Source: Linepithema humile
Lineage: Eukaryota > Arthropoda > Insecta > Hymenoptera > Formicidae
Length of the DNA: 64,000 nt
Reading direction: 5' to 3'
Assembly (NCBI RefSeq): GCF_040581485.1
Contig: NC_090133.1
Span: forward strand, 14,942,001-15,006,000
Shown: positions 1 through 10,855 of the stretch, one piece after another
Numbering within the stretch: the stretch's first letter is position 1
Layout of the letters: every line of letters starts with the position of its first letter
Position numbers and translations under genes: made by a program
The notes under the pieces: model-generated
Told to the model about the DNA's origin: nothing
Seen by the model: the letters and a program-made list of their open reading frames with translations, nothing else
Database searches by the model: none

Positions 1-5
1 ATGCA

Positions 6-629
6 TTGAAACGTATGAATGCAAATGAAACAAATCTTATAATAAAATTAGAGCAAATGTTATTACAATATCGTGCAACACCACATACTAATACGAAAGT
101 ATCACCGGCTGAATTATTTTTAGGACGAAAAATGCGTACAAAATTAGACCTAATCTTTCCGAAGAAAGAGGTGGATAGAGATACAGTAAATGAAGCAATA
201 AATACGAAAGAATTTGCGATAGGAAAGCGAATAGCTTGTAGAAATTATACAGGAAGCAAAAAATGGAAATTTGGCAGAATAATAGAAAGAATAGGTAAGC
301 TACATTATAAGATAAGATTAGATGATGATCGAACATGGAAACGACACGCGAATCAGCTACGCGGAATCGGAGATCGGACTCCAAAATTAAATGAAGATAA
401 TAATGTTCATGGCCCGATTGAAGAAGTTCTGGGTGATGACACTATACCCAATAATGAAATAGAGGTAGAACAAACAGGAAACGAGTTTGAAACTCCGGCA
501 AGCCCCGCTACTCCACCACAACCAGAACACAAGACAGATCAAAACTTAGTAGATATAAGGGAAGATATACGTCGTTCGGCGAGAACACGTAAACCTCCGT
601 CACGTTACGGGGACTTCCTAGAACCCTAA
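6..629 (+). CDS. Ty3/gypsy-like retrotransposon Pol, C-terminal fragment
   Basis: This is the downstream end of a retrotransposon polyprotein. The first 60 residues resemble the end of a gypsy-type integrase core (a run like LLQYRATPHTNT followed by SPAELFLGR), where 'YR.TPH..T..SPAELL.GR' is typical of the family. A basic, less conserved tail follows and ends with RRSARTRKPPSRYGDF, a common C-terminal signature of insect Pol proteins. The ORF is cut by the window edge, so the ATG at position 6 is only the first in-frame methionine. Protease, RT, RNase H and the integrase active site must lie upstream. The stop at 627-629 is followed within 100 bp by a purine tract and an LTR, as expected at the 3' end of such an element. 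No env-like ORF fits between them. The family assignment is solid; the exact lineage is not determined. Confidence 0.8.
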   Translation: MKRMNANETNLIIKLEQMLLQYRATPHTNTKVSPAELFLGRKMRTKLDLIFPKKEVDRDTVNEAINTKEFAIGKRIACRNYTGSKKWKFGRIIERIGKLHYKIRLDDDRTWKRHANQLRGIGDRTPKLNEDNNVHGPIEEVLGDDTIPNNEIEVEQTGNEFETPASPATPPQPEHKTDQNLVDIREDIRRSARTRKPPSRYGDFLEP

Positions 630-711
630 AGGAAGAATTATAATGTTAAGAGAATATTTTCCATTTATTGTAACCGCAACGTAGAAAGTAAGCTTCTCCT
701 TGAAGGGAAGG

Positions 712-952
712 TGTTGTGGAGATTCGTAATGCGCGCGGATTAGTCTACTATATAGATATGTGTAATTGAGAAGCCGCAGCGATCATTAACGCTACTAGGC
801 GGCGCGTCATGTAGCACCGTCGGAAGGAGCACACTTGTTCCTTAACGTGCGCATCACTTCTTACCTTACCCTCACTGAGGAAATACACAGTTTATATATT
901 ACAAGGTCTTACAGTTATTACAAGCCTCAGAAAAACCCACACAGTTACAACA
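712..952 (+). repeat. 3' LTR of the gypsy-like element
   Basis: This 241-bp segment starts TGTTGTGG and ends TTACAACA, the TGT...ACA termini of LTRs, with TGTTGT/ACAACA as a short terminal inverted repeat. A purine-rich tract (GAAGGGAAGG) lies immediately before it, as expected for the polypurine primer. The partner LTR lies outside the window, so identity between LTRs and the target duplication cannot be tested. The bases directly after it (953 on) are the interior of a foldback element arm, so the retrotransposon landed inside that older element. Confidence 0.65.
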
Positions 953-2247
953 ATAATAAAAATAAAAAACTGAAAAATTTTTATCCCCAAATTTAATAAG
1001 ATTTTAAGATATAAATCGTCGTAATTTGGCCAAATTTTGTTAAAATTGTTTGAAATTTGGTATACGCATGCAGTATAGTCTGGCGATGCCTACAAAACAA
1101 TAAAGAAGCTGAAAATCGCCTATTGTTTAATAATAATTAATTGCAAATTGAGGCCAGTCAGTAATCACGTTTTTTTAGTTTCGCCGATAAAAAGTATCGA
1201 GGGAACTTGAAATTTTAAACAACCTCCAGTGAGACATTTGTTCCTCATTATTGAAGGAAGGTTTCTGGAAATTTTCAGATTGATTCATAGAAAATTTGTG
1301 GAAATATGCATTTTATAAAAAAACATGCGACGCCGCCAATGATAGCTCCGTGAGCGCTAAGCACCATCAGGCAGCGTACTCACCGTTCGGCTTTCCAGGA
1401 CTCGATTTTATAATGATTTTTTAAAACATTAACTGTTGTTATTTGTTAAATTACTATTGTCCTAGAGACCGCGTCTGTGGAGTGTATGTGAAATATTTTG
1501 AAATAATAATAATAAAAGTATTTAATTAAGGAACCGTATTAATAATAGTTTATTTCGATATTTCGTGGGGAGTGGGCGATTGTTGAAATGTATAACCATT
1601 AAAAAATCATAATAAAATCGAGTCCTGGAAAGCCGAACGACGAGTACGCTGCCTGCTGGTGTTCAGCGCTCACGGAGCTATTATTGGCGGCGTCGCATGT
1701 TTTTTTATAAAATGCATATTTCCGCAAATTTTCTATGAATCGATCTAAAAATTTCCAGAAACCTTCCTTTAATAATGAGGAACAAATGTCTCACTTGAGG
1801 TTGTTTAAAATTTCAAGTTCCTTCGATACTTTTTATCAGCAAAACTAAAAAAACGTGATTACTGACTGGCCTCAATTTGCAATTAATTATTATTAAACAA
1901 TAGGCGATTTTCAGCTTCTTTATTGTTTTGTAGGCATCGCCAGACTATACTGCATGCGTATACCAAATTTCAAACAATTTTAACAAAATTTGGCCAAATT
2001 ACGACGACTTATATCTTAAAATCTTATTGAATTTGGGGATAAAAATTTTTCAGTTTTTTATTTTTATTATTAAAAATAGGCATCAAACAAAAAAACTGCA
2101 AATAGAAAAAAGTTCCGTCTCGTCATTCTCTACAAGCCTATATTTAAAAAAATTAATTTTGCGACTTTCAAAATTTTCATGCTCTGAGACGTTTGGACAA
2201 TACTTTTACAGGATTTCGAGCGCTAGGCGAGTTCTTCGATCCGGGCT
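953..2247. mobile_element. Foldback element, copy A (left arm truncated)
   Basis: Bases 953-1425 are repeated as the reverse complement in about 1600-2080. The right arm runs on to about 2247 (ending near a GCGAGTTCTTCGATCC block), while the left arm is cut by the LTR ending at 952. The unique centre is about 1426-1599. A second copy with the same arms and an oppositely oriented centre lies at 34155-35239. No coding capacity is seen, so this is a non-autonomous long-inverted-repeat element. The outer ends are inferred from where copies A and B diverge. Confidence 0.8.
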
Positions 2248-2483
2248 TTCAATTGTGATTCATTTGACATAAATTGAACATAAATTTTGAGTTGTCATTT
2301 TTGTTTCTTTTATTTTTTTATTGTTAATATTTTTTACATTTTATGTATTGCATGTTATATTAACTACAAAAGTAATGCTATGTAACATAAGAAAGCGATC
2401 CTTTGTTATTTAATTTTACAAATTCAAAATTACATACTAAAATATATAAATATATATTTATTAGTTATGTCTGTAATACCTGA

Positions 2484-2664
2484 AAACCAGAGGCGAATAA
2501 AACGTGGGCTGGCAATTTGTAATTAATGTAGCCAGAGGCGATTTAACGTGGGCTGGCAATTTGTAATTAATGTAGCCAGAGGCGATCTAACGTGGACTGG
2601 CAATATTTAAATAATGTAGCCAGAGGCGATCTAACGTGGGCTGGCAATATTTAAATAATGTAAA
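2484..2664. repeat. Four tandem ~44-bp repeats with GCCAG/CTGGC hairpin cores
   Basis: Four head-to-tail copies each carry a core reading GCCAGAGGCGATCTAACGTG followed by GGCTGGC, then an AT-rich spacer that differs between copies (TTTGTAATTAATGTA or ATTTAAATAATGTA). The core ends GCCAG and CTGGC are complementary, so each unit can form a small hairpin. Diverged copies of the same core recur at 11279-11391, on the other side of the Mutator-like gene. Inverted AT-rich sequences (AGCGATCCTTTGTTATTT at about 2394 against its complement at about 2784) frame this array. No protein-coding potential is seen in 2265-2870. Confidence 0.7.
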
Positions 2665-2875
2665 GTCGAAGGCTGTCAGTTTACAGGGTCTGATAACTTA
2701 CAATAATAAATTATAAATTATAGATGTCTATCCGATTACGTACAGATATAGGTAAAATATAGTTAAGTTATAAGTAAGGAAAAATAACAAAGGATTGCTT
2801 TTATTTATAACGTACAAATTTTAAAATTTTCATGTTATGTCAATTTAATAAAGTATATTGGTAGGAGCATATAAA

Positions 2876-3754
2876 CCGGGTGTTTCAGACCATCCGTTCC
2901 ACCCTTTTAAAACGTAGGGATGTTTTTGTACAAAAAAATGGCTCAGACGAAATTTGCATGATTTCGAGGGATCTATCTGAGGGTGACCTTGACTTTGACC
3001 TCGCAGTTGATTTTCAAGGTTATTTGAAGGTCAGAGTAATTTTTTTAAATGGAAATCCCTATTTTTTATTCCAAAATCTAATAGCTGGTGTCAAGAGCTT
3101 TTCAAAACACTATAATAAAGTTATTTTTCATTAAGTACTTTTTGAGTTATGAGGCTTGTAAATTACAGTATTTTGATATAAAATACAAAATGTCTTGTAA
3201 AACATTCAATTTTTGGGAATCTTACCTTAATACTTTTATGCGTAAAATAATGAGGCGAATTAATTGGTGTAAAGAAAACACATAGTTGCTTTCAAGAAAA
3301 AATATGTAGTTTGCAACATGCAACTGCATACTTTTTTTTAAAACCAATGTGTTTTCTTTATACCAATTGATTCGTCTCATTATTTTATGCATAAAAGTAT
3401 TAAGGTAAAATTCCCAAAAATTGAATGTTTTACAAGATATTTTGTATTTTATGTCAAAATACTGTAATTTACAAGCCTCATAACTCGAAAAGTACTTAAT
3501 GTAAAATAACTTCATTATAGTGTTTTGAAAAGCTCTTGACACCAGCTATTAGATTTTGGAATAAAAAATAGGGGTTTTCGTTTAAAAAAATTACTCTGAC
3601 CTTCAAATGACCTTGAAAATCAACTGCGAGGTCAAAGTCAAGGTCACCCTCAGATAGATCTCTCGAAATCATGCAAATTTTGTCTGAGCCATTTTTTTGT
3701 ACAAGCACATCCCTACGTTTTAAAAGAGTGGGACGGGTGGTCTGAAACACCTGG
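2876..3754. mobile_element. Foldback/MITE with GGGTGTTTCAGACC ends
   Basis: The left end (CCGGGTGTTTCAGACCATCC) returns as its reverse complement at the right end (GGGTGGTCTGAAACACCTGG), and the two arms of roughly 420 bp pair over nearly their whole length. AT-rich or TATA sequence flanks the element. The arms contain GACCTTGA/TCAAGGTC motifs seen in other foldbacks of this window (37.0, 40.3, 41.2 kb). The short ORFs inside are mirror images of each other in the two arms and are not credible genes. Confidence 0.8.
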
Positions 3755-3758
3755 TATA

Positions 3759-4346
3759 TAGGGTGTCCTATTTTTAATGAGAACTTTAAATATCTCTTGA
3801 ACAAATGCATTTTAAAGACAAATGTTTTAGACAAAAGTTGTAGGGTTTCAAAAAAGACATAAAAAGAATGAAACAAAATATTTCTAGATAAAGACATTTC
3901 ATAGATTTGGAGGGCAACTTAATTTTTTGAAATGGAATTACTTTAATTGTCTTATGTCAATAGATTCCTTGTAACATTCTGCATAAAAGTATTATGATAA
4001 GATTATCGAAAAGTAAATATTTTACGAGATATTTTATATCTTAATCTGATATATTTGGATATAAAATACAAAATATCTCGTAAAATATTTACTTTTCGAT
4101 AATCTTATCATAATACTTTTATGCAGAATGTTACAAGGAATCTATTGACATAAGACAATTACAATAATTCCATTTCAAAAAATTAAGTTGCCCTCCAAAT
4201 CTATGAAATGTCTTTATTTAGAAATATTTTGTTTCATTCTTTTTATGTCTTTTTTGAAACCCTACAACTTTTGTCTGAAACATTTGTCTTTAAAATGCAT
4301 TGTTCAAGAGATATTTGAAGTCGTCGTTTAAAATAGAACGTCTTGT
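3759..4346. mobile_element. Foldback/MITE ending just upstream of the Mutator-like gene
   Basis: The left arm starts AGGGTGTCCTATTTTTAATG and the right arm ends with its diverged reverse complement. The arms of roughly 290 bp meet near 4050. TATATA flanks both sides. It lies directly between the previous foldback and the Mutator-like transposase, probably inside that gene's 5' intron or leader, because a good splice acceptor follows at 4396-4397. Confidence 0.8.
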
Positions 4347-4368
4347 ATATATATAAAATAAATGTAAT

Positions 4369-7300
4369 GTGCATATATTTATTGATTTTTTTTGCAGGCG
4401 TCAAATGCTGCAAACAGAAGTGCGAAATGCGCAATTCGGGGAAAGAAATGAGACAACAAAGCAGCAAAATAAAGAAAAAATAAGTAAGTACAATAAAAAT
4501 GTCAAATATGACGACGATAACAGTTTGGTTATCGAAAAGGGTCATCTGGATACGAATCGTATCCAAGAAAACATGCCCGAAAGTCGTTGCATTGTCGACC
4601 TTTCTTTTATGTGGAATAAGATCCACAGAGTATTTGATGATCATGCACGAGGAATTGAGTGCCAATTTAAAAATTGGAAACTAGTAAATTCCCATCGCCG
4701 TGAATTACTGACGCAGTTGTTCTTCAAGTGCCAAATGTGCAACTATGAAGCCAACATATGGTCAGAATCTTCAGAACCTAATAAGCTGGATCTCAATAAA
4801 GCTGCTGTAGTTACAACTATAATAATTGGGAATGGTTATGCCCAACTGGAAGAATTCTGTGCGGGTATAAATATCCCTTGTATGTCTGAAAAGACTTATA
4901 TCAAATATCGAGAAGATGTAGTCGATGATTTTCAAAAAATAGCCATGGAAAGTATGAAAATGGCAGGCGAACTCGAAAAACAACTTGCCCTCGAGAGGAA
5001 TAAAACTATAAATGGCATTCCGTATATAACCGTTGTAGCGGATGGTAGTTGGATGAAGAGATCATACGGCAACACCTATGATTCACTGTCTGGTGTTGAT
5101 GCCATAATTGGATATCGCACAAGGAAAGTTCTCTTTATTGGCATCCGCAATAAATTTTGTACGGTGTGTGATATGGCGGAGCGAATTGGTCATGAGCCAC
5201 ATAGCCATAAATGCTATAAAAATTTTGACCGCAACGCTAGCTCTACAAGAATGGAAAGCGACGCCATTGTAGAAGGTTTTAAAAATAGCCTTAAAATGCA
5301 TGGACTGATATATAGAACTGTTATTGCTGATGGCGACAGCAGCGTATATCAATCCATTAAAAATAATGCGCCATATCGCGAACAAGAAGTGACTGTACGA
5401 AAAATAGAATGCAGCAATCATTTGCTTCGCAACTTGTCCAAAAAGCTGAAAACTGTTGCAGAGACAGCACAGCCAAAACAGCATAGAAAACGTGGCTTTG
5501 TACAGCTACGAAAAGTTGTAGGAAACAACATTTTAAAAATACGGAAAGAAATGGTAAAGGCAGCCACTTTACGAAGGGAAGAAAATATACCTCATCATAG
5601 CAAGGCTACGGAATTACAAAAAGATATTTTGAACATTCCTAGCCATATTTTTGGTGAGCATAAAAGATGCAAAGAACGCGGCCGTATATGCGAAGAAAAC
5701 CGTGAGAAAATGCAAAATTATGTGCCGTATTTGAAATTCCACGGTTTATATCAGAAAATTGAAAGTGCTGTTACATACTTGAGCGCTTATTCCGATAGTT
5801 TGTTGTTAAATTTAACAAACAATCCTGCAGAATCGTTTAATTCAATAATCTGCAAAACAATAGGTGGAAAGCGCATAAATTTCGGCCTACGAGGTTCTTA
5901 CAATGCTAAAATTGCGGGAGCTGTTGTGCAGTATAATACTGAACAAGTTCTTACGCAAATGTATGAAAACATGTGTAAAAATGTCCCTCCAGTCGTTGAG
6001 AATTTAGAAAAGCGACGACAAATAAAAATTTCGAGAACCAAAGAATCTCGAGAAGTGCATGGCAGATCAAAAAAATTCAAACGAGAGCCAGGAACAGATT
6101 GTTATTATGGCCCGCAATCACAAAAGCCAGATCTTCCGCCTAACGTTTATCAACAATTAAAAGAAAATCATATGGAAAAGTTTGCGGAAAATGCGGAAAA
6201 GAAGCAAGAAATAGAATTAGAGACAAAAGGCCAAAGTGAATGTGAACTATGGCATTCATTGAGACGTGAAATGCTAACAGCATCCAATTTTGGAATCGTA
6301 TGTCGCATGAGACCAACAACGTCTTGTGCAGCAACTGTAAAAAGCATTTTGTATCCTCCACACATTGACCCTGCAGCCATGAAATATGGTCGCGAGAGGG
6401 AGGAAATCGCCAGAATAGAATTGGCTGCAAAATTGAATAAAAAAATTGCACTATGCGGATTGTTCATTGATTATGAAAATCCATGCTTGGGTACTTCTCC
6501 CGATGGACTTATCGATGAAGATGGACTGGTGGAGATTAAATGTCCTCCATCAGCTGAAAATTTAACAGCTGATGAAGCTGTACAAACATTGCTTCAATTA
6601 AAAGGCATATTTGACAAAAAAAATATTGATAAAATGAATCGAAATCATCGATTCTTTTATCAAGTTCAGGGGCAGTTAAACATAACGCAACGCAATTATT
6701 GCATTTTCGTTATATGGACCCCAAAAAGTTTAAAAATCGTGCGTGTTAATAGAGACAATGTCTTTTGGGAAAAAGAAATGGTATCTGTCTTAACACGCTT
6801 CTATTATGAGTATATGTTGCCAGAAATTATAGACAGTCGTCATAATAGACATATGCCAATTAGAGATCCGAAATATATTACGGACGCAAAAGAACAAGCA
6901 TGTAGAAAGAAAAATAAGCGTCTCAACGAAAATGAAAATCTTTTGCTAGAGAGCAAAAAATTAAAACAGAAAGTTTTATCAACTGACGCCACAAGCATAG
7001 ATACTGCTCTGGATGTGGAGCAAGATAGCGATTGCATCGTTGTCAATTATTCAACGAATAAGCGAAATCTGACTACAGATGAAATAGCAAGACGTAAACA
7101 AGTTTTAGATAAAACAATAATTCCTCTTTCTTTGGTGAGAGAGAATGTTCTCTCTGAACAGAGCCAACTGAACGATGAATCGTTAGACACATTCTTGCGC
7201 GTTGTTAGAGAAACGTCTTGTTTCGAAACGCGAAGCGTTCAGTACTTGCAGTTTCCTGAACTAATAACAGCCAGTGATAGCAATAACAGCTTACAAATAA

Positions 7301-7572
7301 TTGGAAGTAACTGTACTAATCACTGGCGATGCATTTTTTTTGACGGCTCCAAGCTGCATGTGTGTGACAGTTTACCTAACTGCACATACGAAAAATTGGC
7401 AGAGAAGGAGAAAGATTATATTCGCAAACGTTATCCAACAATAAACGTAAGCGATATAATATTCGAAAAAGTCCAATCACAACCGGACAGTACATCTTGC
7501 GGAATTTATGCAGCTGCTTTCGCTACAACTGTAGTCTTAGAAAAAAAATCCTTGTATGGAAAAATATTCTAA
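4369..7572 (+). CDS. Mutator-like transposase fused to YqaJ nuclease and Ulp1-type protease
   Basis: The 1067-codon frame is a DDE transposase with two extra catalytic modules. Residues ~215-500 match Mutator-like transposases, with candidate catalytic D225 (VVADGSW), D321 (VIADGDSS) and E488 (NNPAESFN). Residues ~625-800 look like the YqaJ/lambda-exonuclease fold of PD-(D/E)XK nucleases: SPDG with D712, then E722-I-K724. Residues ~940-1060 look like a C48 (Ulp1) cysteine protease with H985 (NHW), D1000, Q1038 and C1044 (TSCGIY). The first ten or so codons run through TTTTTTTTGCAG, so the real exon probably starts at 4398 and an upstream exon is missing or displaced by the foldback. The stop at 7570 comes from a frame change after an A8 run near 7542-7549. 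With one A fewer, the frame continues into a sensible tail (SNDVERMRRHF). The tail may originally have ended at 11025, across the Penelope insertion. Confidence 0.85.
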   Translation: MHIFIDFFCRRQMLQTEVRNAQFGERNETTKQQNKEKISKYNKNVKYDDDNSLVIEKGHLDTNRIQENMPESRCIVDLSFMWNKIHRVFDDHARGIECQFKNWKLVNSHRRELLTQLFFKCQMCNYEANIWSESSEPNKLDLNKAAVVTTIIIGNGYAQLEEFCAGINIPCMSEKTYIKYREDVVDDFQKIAMESMKMAGELEKQLALERNKTINGIPYITVVADGSWMKRSYGNTYDSLSGVDAIIGYRTRKVLFIGIRNKFCTVCDMAERIGHEPHSHKCYKNFDRNASSTRMESDAIVEGFKNSLKMHGLIYRTVIADGDSSVYQSIKNNAPYREQEVTVRKIECSNHLLRNLSKKLKTVAETAQPKQHRKRGFVQLRKVVGNNILKIRKEMVKAATLRREENIPHHSKATELQKDILNIPSHIFGEHKRCKERGRICEENREKMQNYVPYLKFHGLYQKIESAVTYLSAYSDSLLLNLTNNPAESFNSIICKTIGGKRINFGLRGSYNAKIAGAVVQYNTEQVLTQMYENMCKNVPPVVENLEKRRQIKISRTKESREVHGRSKKFKREPGTDCYYGPQSQKPDLPPNVYQQLKENHMEKFAENAEKKQEIELETKGQSECELWHSLRREMLTASNFGIVCRMRPTTSCAATVKSILYPPHIDPAAMKYGREREEIARIELAAKLNKKIALCGLFIDYENPCLGTSPDGLIDEDGLVEIKCPPSAENLTADEAVQTLLQLKGIFDKKNIDKMNRNHRFFYQVQGQLNITQRNYCIFVIWTPKSLKIVRVNRDNVFWEKEMVSVLTRFYYEYMLPEIIDSRHNRHMPIRDPKYITDAKEQACRKKNKRLNENENLLLESKKLKQKVLSTDATSIDTALDVEQDSDCIVVNYSTNKRNLTTDEIARRKQVLDKTIIPLSLVRENVLSEQSQLNDESLDTFLRVVRETSCFETRSVQYLQFPELITASDSNNSLQIIGSNCTNHWRCIFFDGSKLHVCDSLPNCTYEKLAEKEKDYIRKRYPTINVSDIIFEKVQSQPDSTSCGIYAAAFATTVVLEKKSLYGKIF

Positions 7573-8343
7573 TGACGTTGAGCGCATGAGACGTCATTTT
7601 ATGAATATAATAGAAAATAACAACTTAAAATTACAATATTGGCTCAAATTATTCAAATAAATTATTAAACAACAAGCTACAGAGCCCAAGCTGGATTTTC
7701 GTGCTTAATTTATTGATATATTAATATATTATAACAAATGTTTAGGTCAATCTAGACGTTTCGACCATCTGGTTGTGGTCATCTTCAGTAGTTAGTTATT
7801 ATAAAATTCGGAACATATTAATAAAACAATCGTTACTTATAAAACTAATTCGGATATTACAATAATCTTCTTATATTCGTTACTTTTAAAATTGTTTAGA
7901 AGGACATCACATCTTGAAAGTCATGCCCCTTCTAATAACAGCAATCTTTAGATCATCGGGAAGGAAAACGATGTCGTGTTTTACATTAAACATACGCGAT
8001 GTACTTTTAAGACTTGAACTGCGGTTGATTGCAATTATTCTAAAAACAGCATGAACCAAAGTCTACCTTTATCTTTATATTACTTGTTATTTATTAAAAT
8101 ACTAAAAATATTCTTACCTCAATGCATAGCAGTACCGTCATGTTGTGTTTTTGTGTGTTAAACTTTCTTATTTTAAAAAAACTAAAAACCAAAACCAAAT
8201 TCGGTGTAACGAGTCAGTTTGCTTAAAATGATATTGGTGGTCCGTATCATTTGAGTGGACATGGCAAACTAGTTGAATATAATAGAGGATATATTAGAGA
8301 ACTCGTATGTGAAGGAGATTCGTGGTGGGAGAGTGAGTGATCT

Positions 8344-9111
8344 TTAAGCAGTAAATAAATTGAGAACTGGCAAATACAAGTTTGGCAGTAACTCAGTATC
8401 GTTCTGCTTATTGAGACTCGTTTTTTGCCGTTTTATGTGCAACATCTCGGAAATAAGCCTTTTGCTATAAGACATTTCCTTGTCTAATATTTCTACATTC
8501 TCCCAATCCATTTCATGGTTTTTTTCCAATCTATGACAAGAAATGACCGAAGGGGATCCCGTTTTTTTATTTATATCCGACTTGTGTTCTTTAATTCTAG
8601 TTTTTAATTTTCTCTTTGTTTGTCCCACATAACTAGCCTCGCAATCATGACACGTTACCTTATATACTACATCACATTGGCTCATGGATTCAATGATGTC
8701 TTTCCCTGTTTTTATAAATTTATTAAGTTTATTGTTACACGAAAAGGCTAAATGATGATTGTATTTTTTCATGTTCCGTGTGAATTTATCAAAAGTTTCT
8801 TTTATATATGGGATCGTAAAAAAACCCATTCTATCATTGTTATTTTTGTTTCTATTACAACAAGTATTGCTAAATTTTTTAAGTCTTTCGTTAATACTAT
8901 TAAAAATTATTTCCAATGGATAGCCGTTAATTAAAAGTAGGGAAATCATTTCCTCGATGTTCTTGTGCCAATATTGTGGGTGTGTTAACTTTAAAACTCT
9001 GTCAAATAAGCCAATGATAATACCTTTTTTGTGTGCCATGGGATGATGCAAATAAAAACTTAAATATCTGCCCGAAAAAGTAGGTTTGTGGAACAAATCA
9101 AATTTAATCAA
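8344..9111 (-). CDS. Penelope-like GIY-YIG endonuclease fragment, left arm
   Basis: This 255-residue frame is identical in sequence to the one at 9533-10300 on the other strand. The C-terminal half shows the Penelope GIY-YIG pattern: VVYKVTCHDCEASYVGQT, then KLKTRIKEH, then a conserved histidine-rich stretch (SVISCHRLEKNHEMDW) and an LISEMLHIKRQ helix near the end. The N-terminal half (LFHKPTFSGRYLSFYLHHP) is the region just after the RT thumb. The ATG is simply the first in-frame one. Homologous reading extends upstream (INFLNVKLISENNLIKFD) to the arm boundary, so this is a 5'-truncated polyprotein and not a free-standing gene. It would nick target DNA during retrotransposition. Confidence 0.85.
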   Translation of the reverse strand: MIKFDLFHKPTFSGRYLSFYLHHPMAHKKGIIIGLFDRVLKLTHPQYWHKNIEEMISLLLINGYPLEIIFNSINERLKKFSNTCCNRNKNNNDRMGFFTIPYIKETFDKFTRNMKKYNHHLAFSCNNKLNKFIKTGKDIIESMSQCDVVYKVTCHDCEASYVGQTKRKLKTRIKEHKSDINKKTGSPSVISCHRLEKNHEMDWENVEILDKEMSYSKRLISEMLHIKRQKTSLNKQNDTELLPNLYLPVLNLFTA

Positions 9112-9194
9112 ATTATTTTCAGATATTAGTTTAACGTTAAGGAAATTGATATAATAATTTATCAGATGTTGTAATTCCCAAAGAGGTCGAGCTT

Positions 9195-9473
9195 TTGTTA
9201 CAATTGGGAGAACGTTTTAACATGCCTATTACTGAAAAAATGTCGATGTCAATTGAAGTCATAAAAAACATTGAAAGAAACATTGAAAGAAAGAATGAAG
9301 ATTACAAATGTTCTGTTAGAAATGATACTATATCAATTATAAATGGGTTCTGTAAGGGAAACTCCCGCAATAGTGTTGATGACAGAAAGTTACTCAATTG
9401 GTTGTACAAAACAAAAAAATTTATTAATAAAAACCCTGATCTATTATTCACCAGGGCTGATAATTCACATTAG
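9195..9473 (+). pseudogene. Penelope-like RT N-terminal remnant in the palindrome spacer
   Basis: Ninety-two residues starting MLQLGERFNMPIT and ending LYKTKKFINKNPDLLFTRAD resemble the stretch immediately before RT motif 1 in Penelope-like proteins, where '...FTRADKGN' leads into the RT. Here the frame stops straight after FTRADNSH, and within 30 bp the sequence jumps to the post-RT region of the right arm. The whole RT catalytic core is therefore deleted. The fragment lies in the same orientation as the right arm and belongs to that copy. Confidence 0.65.
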
Positions 9474-9532
9474 AAAAGGGAATAAATAATCATATCAATT
9501 TCCTTAATGTTAAACTAATATCTGAAAATAAT

Positions 9533-10300
9533 TTGATTAAATTTGATTTGTTCCACAAACCTACTTTTTCGGGCAGATATTTAAGTTTTTATTTGCATCA
9601 TCCCATGGCACACAAAAAAGGTATTATCATTGGCTTATTTGACAGAGTTTTAAAGTTAACACACCCACAATATTGGCACAAGAACATCGAGGAAATGATT
9701 TCCCTACTTTTAATTAACGGCTATCCATTGGAAATAATTTTTAATAGTATTAACGAAAGACTTAAAAAATTTAGCAATACTTGTTGTAATAGAAACAAAA
9801 ATAACAATGATAGAATGGGTTTTTTTACGATCCCATATATAAAAGAAACTTTTGATAAATTCACACGGAACATGAAAAAATACAATCATCATTTAGCCTT
9901 TTCGTGTAACAATAAACTTAATAAATTTATAAAAACAGGGAAAGACATCATTGAATCCATGAGCCAATGTGATGTAGTATATAAGGTAACGTGTCATGAT
10001 TGCGAGGCTAGTTATGTGGGACAAACAAAGAGAAAATTAAAAACTAGAATTAAAGAACACAAGTCGGATATAAATAAAAAAACGGGATCCCCTTCGGTCA
10101 TTTCTTGTCATAGATTGGAAAAAAACCATGAAATGGATTGGGAGAATGTAGAAATATTAGACAAGGAAATGTCTTATAGCAAAAGGCTTATTTCCGAGAT
10201 GTTGCACATAAAACGGCAAAAAACGAGTCTCAATAAGCAGAACGATACTGAGTTACTGCCAAACTTGTATTTGCCAGTTCTCAATTTATTTACTGCTTAA
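9533..10300 (+). CDS. Penelope-like GIY-YIG endonuclease fragment, right arm
   Basis: This is the mirror copy of the frame at 8344-9111, with an identical 255-residue product. It contains the GIY-YIG-like core (VYKVTC...SYVGQT...RIKEH) and the family's C-terminal block ending in LPVLNLFTA. Upstream, the same frame can be read back to about 9490 (NHINFLNVKL), where it meets the deleted RT segment. Without RT the copy cannot be autonomous. The 690 bp after the stop carry the element's 3' region, including a hammerhead-like motif at 10856. Confidence 0.85.
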   Translation: MIKFDLFHKPTFSGRYLSFYLHHPMAHKKGIIIGLFDRVLKLTHPQYWHKNIEEMISLLLINGYPLEIIFNSINERLKKFSNTCCNRNKNNNDRMGFFTIPYIKETFDKFTRNMKKYNHHLAFSCNNKLNKFIKTGKDIIESMSQCDVVYKVTCHDCEASYVGQTKRKLKTRIKEHKSDINKKTGSPSVISCHRLEKNHEMDWENVEILDKEMSYSKRLISEMLHIKRQKTSLNKQNDTELLPNLYLPVLNLFTA

Positions 10301-10855
10301 AGATCACTCACTCTCCCACCACGAATCTCCTTCACATACGAGTTCTCTAATATATCCTCTATTATATTCAACTAGTTTGCCATGTCCACTCAAATGATAC
10401 GGACCACCAATATCATTTTAAGCAAACTGACTCGTTACACCGAATTTGGTTTTGGTTTTTAGTTTTTTTAAAATAAGAAAGTTTAACACACAAAAACACA
10501 ACATGACGGTACTGCTATGCATTGAGGTAAGAATATTTTTAGTATTTTAATAAATAACAAGTAATATAAAGATAAAGGTAGACTTTGGTTCATGCTGTTT
10601 TTAGAATAATTGCAATCAACCGCAGTTCAAGTCTTAAAAGTACATCGCGTATGTTTAATGTAAAACACGACATCGTTTTCCTTCCCGATGATCTAAAGAT
10701 TGCTGTTATTAGAAGGGGCATGACTTTCAAGATGTGATGTCCTTCTAAACAATTTTAAAAGTAACGAATATAAGAAGATTATTGTAATATCCGAATTAGT
10801 TTTATAAGTAACGATTGTTTTATTAATATGTTCCGAATTTTATAATAACTAACTA

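Noticed and set aside
2027..2272. An 81-codon frame in foldback A
   Set aside because: Lies inside a foldback arm, with mirror or duplicate sequences elsewhere. No protein-like conservation.
2484..2664. CRISPR-like look of regularly spaced short repeats
   Set aside because: Spacers are nearly identical AT-rich sequence rather than unique, and the setting is eukaryotic.
3088..3897. Four frames in the foldback at 2.9-3.9 kb
   Set aside because: They are pairs of the same sequence read from the two arms of a palindrome.
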